Translations under genes and position numbers: made by a program
In this document: one piece after another, positions 7,737 to 12,037 of the stretch
How the letters are laid out: the number at the start of each line of letters is the position of its first letter
Position numbering within the stretch: position 1 is the first letter of the stretch
Source: Desulfarculaceae bacterium
Lineage (GTDB): Bacteria; Desulfobacterota; Desulfobacteria; Desulfobacterales; Desulfobacteraceae
Length of the DNA: 12,037 nucleotides
Direction of reading: 5' to 3'
Assembly: GCA_021737205.1 (NCBI GenBank)
Contig: JAIPEK010000041.1
Span: 1-12,037 of the forward strand
Notes under the pieces: generated by a model
Databases searched by the model: none
The model's input: only the letters and a program-made list of their open reading frames with translations
What the model was told of the DNA's origin: nothing

Positions 7737-8858
7737 ATGGATAATGAAATGATATTTTTTAGAATGAACCCAAAACTCAAAGCACTTTTCAGCACGTTGA
7801 TGATTACGGCGCTGCTGTTCGGGTACGCGGATATATACTGTCCCCTTGAGGGATACAACTTTGAAAGGCTCCATGTGTTTCTTTTCAACCTGTGTACCGG
7901 AGGCACGATCCTTCTGTTTTACACAAAAGGGGGCGGGAAACTTACTTTTGATGTGATGCTGTTTTTTCTCTGTTCGCTTGCATATGCGCTGTCTGCATTT
8001 CTTCTGCTTTATCCGATCACGATTCTTCTTTCATTCGTCATGGCGGCAGTGGTGGAAAAAATGCGGATTGCAAGGTTTTCCCTTTTTCCTTCCGACTTTT
8101 TCAAAAGAAGCGTACCGGTTTCGGCAAAGTTCCATCAGGCCTCTCTTTTGTGCCTTTCCACGGGACTTGTCATATCGACCATGGTGATCGTGAACAACGA
8201 GTATCTCGGCCTGGTCCATCTTGAAAAACTTCAACTGGACACGTTTTTCCTGGGGTTTTCATTCCCTCTCTCCCTGATTTCCCTGTCCGTCGTGTTTCTG
8301 ATGCTTGACAGTTCTGCGGCGCTGCATGCCAAGGACCTATCTGAAATATGTTTCTGGACCATCACGGTGGGCGTAATGATCTTTTTTCTGTTTATCCTTC
8401 TCCAGAAATTCATCCCGCAGATATTTGTGACGTCCGCCCTGTTTATTGCGGTTGTGACGGTTTTTTACCTGTACAGAATATACGGAGAGAAACTTCAGCA
8501 GAAACATTTCCTCTCATCCGGCATCGGGTTTCTGATCACCACCGCAGTCACCGGGATCATTTATATCTTTTTCCAGATGTCTCCGGGATATGACCCGGAA
8601 CAGATCAAATGGCTGTTGCGGCTCCATGTCTTTGCTTCCCTTTACGGATGGAACCTGTGCGGGCTTGCCGTGATATGCCGGTTCAACGATTTTCCCATCA
8701 AACTTCATTCCAGCCGCGTGATCGCAGTCCACTGGTTGACGGCCCTGATCCTGGCGCCGCTGGGGACCTTCTACCCGTCCTTTGCATTTCTGGCCACAAT
8801 CGGGTATGCTTTTATTACAATAACTCTGTTTTTCAGCAGTAACCAGGGGAAGGTCTGA
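7737..8858 (+). CDS. Uncharacterised polytopic membrane protein, about 12 transmembrane segments
   Basis: Not recognised as a named family. The 373-residue protein is almost entirely hydrophobic. Segments can be placed near residues 16-31, 45-62, 69-88, 91-107, 137-156, 171-191, 206-226, 230-248, 262-280, 292-314, 328-344 and 348-368. Histidines sit in or beside three of them (H46, H297, H332). The pattern RLHVF followed shortly by NLC occurs twice, at residues 44-53 and 295-308. The second copy has a GW between the two parts (H297, G304, W305), faintly resembling histidine motifs of heme-copper-oxidase-like and NnrS-like proteins; this is not enough for a functional call. The start is uncertain: ATGs at 7737, 7749 and 7764 are in frame and none has a good ribosome site (a weak GGA precedes 7749). 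Its stop codon directly abuts the DHH gene start, which implies translational coupling and a shared function. Confidence 0.85.
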   Translation: MDNEMIFFRMNPKLKALFSTLMITALLFGYADIYCPLEGYNFERLHVFLFNLCTGGTILLFYTKGGGKLTFDVMLFFLCSLAYALSAFLLLYPITILLSFVMAAVVEKMRIARFSLFPSDFFKRSVPVSAKFHQASLLCLSTGLVISTMVIVNNEYLGLVHLEKLQLDTFFLGFSFPLSLISLSVVFLMLDSSAALHAKDLSEICFWTITVGVMIFFLFILLQKFIPQIFVTSALFIAVVTVFYLYRIYGEKLQQKHFLSSGIGFLITTAVTGIIYIFFQMSPGYDPEQIKWLLRLHVFASLYGWNLCGLAVICRFNDFPIKLHSSRVIAVHWLTALILAPLGTFYPSFAFLATIGYAFITITLFFSSNQGKV

Positions 8859-9851
8859 ATGGTAAGCAACACCGAGCGGCTCAAGCGATTCAACAGCCGG
8901 TTCTCTCAAAACTCCAACGTTCTTGTGGTGATCAACGCGGATCCGGACGCCATAGCAAGTGCCCTTGCAGTCAAGCGGCTTTTGTGGCGCAAAGTGAACC
9001 GGCTCGAGATCACGTATTTCAATGAGATTACACGGCCGGACAACCTGGCCATGATTCATCTGGTGGAACCGAAGATGACGCGTTTGAAGGATATCGATCC
9101 GGCGCAGTTTGACAGGTTTGTGGTGGTCGACTCCCAGCCGGACCACAACGAGGTGTTTGAAAGGTTTCAATATGATGTGATCATCGATCATCATCCGGTT
9201 TCTTCGAACAACTCGGGATACAGTGACATCCGTCCGGACTGCGGCGCTTGTTCGACCATCATGGTCGATTACCTGAAAGCCGCCCGGATCAATCCTTCAA
9301 GCCGTCTTGCCGCCGCGCTTCTTCTGGGCATCAAAACGGATACGGCTGATTTCACAAGACAGGCCGGCCTGAAGGACGTCAAGGCATTCCAGTATTTGTA
9401 CAAGTTCGCCAGCATCAATCTTGTCACCAAAGTGGAGCGGGCTGTGGTCACGGAAAAGGATCTCGATTTTATCGCCGGGGCCATCAAAAGCCGGACGGTT
9501 GCAAAAGGAAGGCTTTTCTCGCATGCCGGCCGGGTGGAAAACTGTGACGAGATCGTGATCGCGGCCGACTTTTTCCTAGGCGTGGCCGGGGTGAACTGGA
9601 GCATTGTATCCGGAATTTTCAATAAAAATCTCATCATCGTTCTCAGAAACGACGGGTTGAGAAAAAGTGCCGGAAAGGCTGCGGCGGAAGCTTTCGGCAA
9701 ATTCGGATCCGCAGGCGGTCACAAGACCATGGCCCGGGCGGAAATCGCCATGGACGTGGTGAAAAAGCAGGTCGGCTCAAGCTCCAAAGATGCAGTTGCA
9801 TCCTGGATCGTAAGCCGGGTGGATAAAAAGGCGGGAAAAAAGACGGATTGA
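8859..9851 (+). CDS. DHH/DHHA1-domain phosphoesterase (NrnA-like)
   Basis: A 330-residue, probably cytoplasmic enzyme of the DHH superfamily, which uses Mn or Mg to hydrolyse phosphodiesters such as short RNAs, pApA/pGpG or pAp. Seen in order: motif I with D28-P-D30 and S34; motif II VVD at D91; the signature D110-H111-H112-P; motif IV GIKTDTADF with D161; then the DHHA1 substrate-binding domain with SAGGHKTMA (G286-G287-H288). Length matches NrnA-type proteins. The histidine that usually precedes motif I by four residues is replaced by V24 (N26 is nearby), so metal binding may differ from NrnA. The ATG at 8859 follows the upstream TGA without a gap, and a GGGAAGG ribosome site lies inside the end of the upstream gene. 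The exact substrate cannot be read from sequence; NrnA, a pAp phosphatase or a lineage-specific DHH enzyme are all possible. Confidence 0.9.
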   Translation: MVSNTERLKRFNSRFSQNSNVLVVINADPDAIASALAVKRLLWRKVNRLEITYFNEITRPDNLAMIHLVEPKMTRLKDIDPAQFDRFVVVDSQPDHNEVFERFQYDVIIDHHPVSSNNSGYSDIRPDCGACSTIMVDYLKAARINPSSRLAAALLLGIKTDTADFTRQAGLKDVKAFQYLYKFASINLVTKVERAVVTEKDLDFIAGAIKSRTVAKGRLFSHAGRVENCDEIVIAADFFLGVAGVNWSIVSGIFNKNLIIVLRNDGLRKSAGKAAAEAFGKFGSAGGHKTMARAEIAMDVVKKQVGSSSKDAVASWIVSRVDKKAGKKTD

Positions 9852-9883
9852 TGGAAAATCGGAAATAATCAGTAAAAAAAGTA

Positions 9884-9912
9884 TTTACAATGATTGAAAA
9901 TTTGTCTAGAGT
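9884..9912 (+). promoter_or_regulatory. Putative sigma70-type promoter of the EAL-HDOD gene
   Basis: TTTACA at 9884-9889 and TAGAGT at 9907-9912 are separated by 17 bases, the ideal spacing. They lie in an AT-rich stretch 45-75 bases before the EAL-HDOD start and after the DHH stop. This suggests that the EAL-HDOD gene has its own transcript. Confidence 0.5.
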
Positions 9913-9957
9913 GTAGGAACAGCCTTTACGTACAGGGATACGGGAATACGAGAGCGG

Positions 9958-11178
9958 ATGAATTCATTTGTTGCACGCCAGCCGATTCTGGATGAAAAAG
10001 AGAGGACCGTAGCCTACGAGATCCTTTTCAGAAACGGTATTGAGAATGAATTCCCTGATGTGGAAGGGGACAAGGCCACATTCCGTATCATAGCGGATAC
10101 CTTCCTGGCGAGCGGATTTAAGGAGGTCACAGGCGGGAAAAAAGCGTTTATCAATTTTCCCGAGAATCTCATTGTCAACATGGCCCCCCGTTTTCTTCCC
10201 AGCGAACAGATTGTAGTGGAAGTTCTTGAAAACGTAACGCCCACCAAAGAGGTTCTCGAATCGATCCGGCGCCTGAAAAAGGACGGCTATACGATCGTTC
10301 TGGACGATTTCATGTTCCTGGAAGGGTTGGAACCCCTTGTGGAGGCCGCGAGTATGATCAAGGTGGACTTCAAGCTTCTGTCTGTGACGGAAATTCAGGC
10401 CATGCTCGAACGTCTGAAATTGTATTCCGGCCTGAAATTTCTGGCAGAAAAGATTGAAACCTACGACCAGTTCGAACAGGCCAGGGAACTGGGATTTTCC
10501 TATTTCCAGGGTTTTTTCTTTGCACGGCCGAGATTGCTGAAAAGCCGGACCATCCCGATTTCCGAAAACAACCTGTTTCGTATGATATCCGAAGTATCCA
10601 AAGAGAACGTAGATTTTTCAAAGGTCACAAGCGTTATACAGAATGATGTGGCGGTTTCGTTGAGGCTGTTGCGGCTGGTGAACTCCGCCTATTACAGGCG
10701 AATGTCCCGAATCGATTCTGTACGCGATGCCGTGGTGATGCTGGGCCAGGATCGGATCAAACGGTTCGTCATGATGCTGTTTGCAGCGGATATCGCCGAG
10801 GGAAAAGCGGATGAGCTGATCAAGGTGTCCATATCAAGGGCCCGGATGGCAGAAGAGGCAGGGGCGCTGCTGAACATAAAATTTTCCCGGGACGAACTGT
10901 TTACCCTGGGGCTTTTTTCCAACGTGGATGCCATGCTCGGCATCCGGATGGAGGATCTGGTGACGCAGCTTCCGTTTTCCGAGAAAATCAACAATGCCCT
11001 TTTGCGGAAGAACACCGCTTTTTCCAACCTTCTGTTCATCATCAAGCTATTTGAGAGGGGCTTTTTGAAAAAGGCCCATCATTTCTGTACAAGGCTGAAG
11101 GTGAAAGAAGAGGAAATGCTTGACATCTATCTGGATTCTTTGAAGATGGCGGACAACTTCGTGAATACATTCCACTGA
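9958..11178 (+). CDS. EAL-HDOD domain signalling protein (CdgJ/YuxH-like)
   Basis: A 406-residue soluble protein combining a c-di-GMP phosphodiesterase-type EAL domain (about 1-195) with an HDOD domain (about 200-390). The N-terminus FVARQPILD and start position are typical of this architecture. The EAL motif itself reads E21-I-L-F-R. Other catalytic positions appear kept: N66, E88, D116-D117, K135, E164 and Q184. However, the usual glycine after DDF is missing, and so is most of the loop-6 consensus. Activity is therefore possible but unproven; several relatives act as non-enzymatic regulators. The HDOD part shows NDVAVSLRLLRLVNSAYY (about 228-245) and a DAVVMLGQDRIKRFV helix, and lacks HD metal ligands. 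Proteins of this type affect motility or c-di-GMP output in Vibrio. It lies 106 bases after the DHH gene and ends just before a terminator. The ribosome site is weak (GAGAG region). Confidence 0.93.
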   Translation: MNSFVARQPILDEKERTVAYEILFRNGIENEFPDVEGDKATFRIIADTFLASGFKEVTGGKKAFINFPENLIVNMAPRFLPSEQIVVEVLENVTPTKEVLESIRRLKKDGYTIVLDDFMFLEGLEPLVEAASMIKVDFKLLSVTEIQAMLERLKLYSGLKFLAEKIETYDQFEQARELGFSYFQGFFFARPRLLKSRTIPISENNLFRMISEVSKENVDFSKVTSVIQNDVAVSLRLLRLVNSAYYRRMSRIDSVRDAVVMLGQDRIKRFVMMLFAADIAEGKADELIKVSISRARMAEEAGALLNIKFSRDELFTLGLFSNVDAMLGIRMEDLVTQLPFSEKINNALLRKNTAFSNLLFIIKLFERGFLKKAHHFCTRLKVKEEEMLDIYLDSLKMADNFVNTFH

Positions 11179-11182
11179 AAAA

Positions 11183-11214
11183 CGCCGGGTCCTTTCCATA
11201 TTCCGGACCCGGCG
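11183..11214. terminator. Intrinsic terminator between converging genes
   Basis: A perfect 10-base-pair stem, CGCCGGGTCC at 11183-11192 and GGACCCGGCG at 11205-11214, encloses a 12-base loop. On the minus strand it is followed by GTTTTTC, a canonical ending for the rubredoxin transcript. On the plus strand it lies 5 bases after the EAL-HDOD stop, but the following sequence (CCTTATGTTGTTCT) has only a loose T content. It probably serves both directions and works better on the minus strand. Confidence 0.85.
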
Positions 11215-11226
11215 CCTTATGTTGTT

Positions 11227-11385
11227 CTATTCTTTTGAAAAATCGTCTTTTGAAGCACCGCAGACCGGACACTCCCAGTCATCCGGCAAGTCTTCGAAAC
11301 TTGTTCCCGGTTCGATCCCGTTGTCCGGATCTCCTTTTGCCGGGTCATACACATAGCCGCAAAGATCGCACACGTACTTGTCCAT
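11227..11385 (-). CDS. Rubredoxin
   Basis: A 52-residue small iron protein of usual rubredoxin length that carries one electron in the cytoplasm of anaerobes, for example to rubredoxin:oxygen oxidoreductase, rubrerythrin or superoxide reductase. The single iron is held by C6-D-L-C9 and C39-P-V-C42. The surrounding family residues are all present: YVCDLCGYVYDP at the N-terminus, PGTSFEDLPDDWECPVCG in the second half, and aromatic Y11, Y13, F30, W37 and F49. An AAGGAG ribosome site 7 bases before the ATG supports the start. It sits downstream of the DUF2892 gene (69 bases between) in the same direction and ends at the 11183-11214 terminator, so it is probably the last gene of the cyd-linked unit. 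Confidence 0.97.
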   Translation of the reverse strand: MDKYVCDLCGYVYDPAKGDPDNGIEPGTSFEDLPDDWECPVCGASKDDFSKE

Positions 11386-11422
11386 AATCAACTCCTTGTA
11401 ATTTTTTCCGGTTGGATAATGT

Positions 11423-11441
11423 CCCCGCCAAAAAAACGGGG
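11423..11441. other. Weak intercistronic hairpin between the DUF2892 and rubredoxin genes
   Basis: CCCCG (11423-11427) can pair with CGGGG (11437-11441) around a loop containing seven A residues. On the minus strand, the direction of both flanking genes, no T-run follows the stem, so strong termination is not expected. It could tune the ratio of the two messages or stabilise the upstream one. Confidence 0.3.
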
Positions 11442-11454
11442 GGTTTTAATCATT

Positions 11455-11655
11455 TTAAAATGCATTCCCGGATTTAACTTTGAGCGCCTTTAAAATGACC
11501 GCAAGCGGGCAGAACCCGGTAAAAGCGGACTGGAGCAGGTTCGCCCCGACAAAGGCCGTAAGCCACAGCCAGTATAACGAGTGGAACACCGCTAAGCCTA
11601 AGCTGATCAGTATCAATGAGCCGGCAAATGCAAATATGATCCTGTCAATGTTCAT
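11455..11655 (-). CDS. DUF2892 (YgaP transmembrane-domain-like) small inner-membrane protein
   Basis: A 66-residue protein with two hydrophobic helices, about residues 7-24 and 29-45. It matches the DUF2892 family pattern: an N-terminal MNIDR, an ISLGLA helix, the conserved LTAFVGANLLQSAFTGFCP block (residues 32-50) and a short basic tail with ILKALKVKSG. In other bacteria this domain occurs alone or fused to rhodanese (YgaP in E. coli); its biochemical role is not established. C49 in the GFCP turn is the conserved cysteine. An AAGGAG site 6 bases before the ATG supports the start. It lies between cydB (55 bases upstream) and rubredoxin (69 bases downstream), all on the minus strand, which suggests a link to oxygen or redox stress. 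Confidence 0.9.
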   Translation of the reverse strand: MNIDRIIFAFAGSLILISLGLAVFHSLYWLWLTAFVGANLLQSAFTGFCPLAVILKALKVKSGNAF

Positions 11656-11670
11656 GATCGCTCCTTATTA

Positions 11671-11699
11671 TCTGTATCTTACAAGAATCTTTGTTTCAA
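11671..11699 (-). promoter_or_regulatory. Possible promoter for the DUF2892-rubredoxin pair
   Basis: On the minus strand TTGAAA (11694-11699) and TACAGA (11671-11676) are spaced by 17 bases and lie just upstream of the DUF2892 ribosome site, in the gap after cydB. The -10 match is moderate. Read-through from cydB is an equally good explanation for expression. Confidence 0.35.
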
Positions 11700-11710
11700 T
11701 AGTTTATTTG

Positions 11711-12037
11711 TCAATAGGCCTCTTCCGGATCAAGGTCCCGGTCCGTGATTTTGTGCCGGAAAAGGTTGTAGGCAAAAATCTGGTACCCGATAACTATGGG
11801 AATGAAAACAATAACCACCCCGAGCATGATTTTCAGCGTCAGCGGACTTGATGACGAGTTAAAGGCCGTCAGGGAAAAGGCGCTGTCCATGCTGGACGGG
11901 AAAAGGGTTGGAAAGAGACCGATGATGCCGAAAAAGGTCGCGCCGACAATGGTGACGCCCGACGAGAACCATGCTTTGAAAATGGCTTCCTTTGCCAGAA
12001 AAAATCTTGCCGCAAGCAAAGCCGCCACAGTGACGAG
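11711..12037 (-). CDS. cydB: Cytochrome bd ubiquinol oxidase subunit II, C-terminal part (cut by the right edge)
   Basis: The last 108 residues of CydB, the second subunit of the inner-membrane bd-type quinol:O2 oxidoreductase. The frame stays open through base 12037, so the N-terminal two thirds and the true start lie outside; the full protein is usually 330-380 residues. Recognisable features are a hydrophobic helix ending in GLFPTLFPSS, the polar FNSSSSPLTLK stretch that precedes the last helix in CydB, and that helix (LKIMLGVVIVFIPIVIGYQIFAYNLF) followed by a short charged cytoplasmic tail ending DPEEAY. The partner cydA is expected further upstream on the minus strand. In strict anaerobes bd oxidase is used to remove oxygen, consistent with the adjoining rubredoxin gene. 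Confidence 0.93.
   Translation of the reverse strand, partial: LVTVAALLAARFFLAKEAIFKAWFSSGVTIVGATFFGIIGLFPTLFPSSMDSAFSLTAFNSSSSPLTLKIMLGVVIVFIPIVIGYQIFAYNLFRHKITDRDLDPEEAY

Noticed and set aside
8514..9194. Minus-strand 226-codon open frame
   Set aside because: It overlaps the coupled membrane-protein and DHH genes, which have motifs and a ribosome site; the minus-strand product has none.

Overview
The window looks like a chromosomal stretch from an anaerobic, probably sulfate-reducing member of the Desulfobacterota (former Deltaproteobacteria). That is an inference from gene content (rubredoxin beside a bd-type quinol oxidase, an EAL-HDOD protein, a DHH phosphoesterase behind an orphan membrane protein) and protein style; there is no rRNA or other marker to prove it. 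No phage, integrase or transposase gene is visible. Both ends cut through genes.

Left part, minus strand (7468 down to 1): an efflux and metal-export operon read right to left. It encodes a TolC-type outer-membrane factor, an HlyD/AcrA-type periplasmic adaptor and an AcrB-type RND pump, followed after 81 bases by a copper P1B-type ATPase (CopA) whose C-terminal part lies beyond the left edge. The first three genes are separated by 13 and 4 bases. Together they encode a complete envelope-spanning efflux machine plus an inner-membrane Cu(I) exporter.

Middle (7469-7736): a divergent intergenic region holding a 153-base palindromic, MITE-like element. Its arms are built of a degenerate heptamer (CGGTTCA in one arm, TGAACCG in the other), and it is flanked by an imperfect 8-base direct repeat. 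To its right, on the plus strand, is an unrecognised protein with about 12 membrane segments, then a DHH/DHHA1 phosphoesterase that starts on the base after the first gene's stop codon. After a recognisable sigma70-like promoter comes an EAL-HDOD protein. EAL domains open c-di-GMP to pGpG and DHH/DHHA1 enzymes can cleave such short oligonucleotides, so this block may concern nucleotide signalling or turnover.

Right part (11183-12037): a strong hairpin terminator separates the EAL-HDOD gene from a converging minus-strand group: the C-terminal end of CydB, a small DUF2892/YgaP-type membrane protein and a 52-residue rubredoxin. This looks like an oxygen-consumption and oxidative-defence cluster of an anaerobe, with the rest of cydB, and presumably cydA, beyond the right edge.
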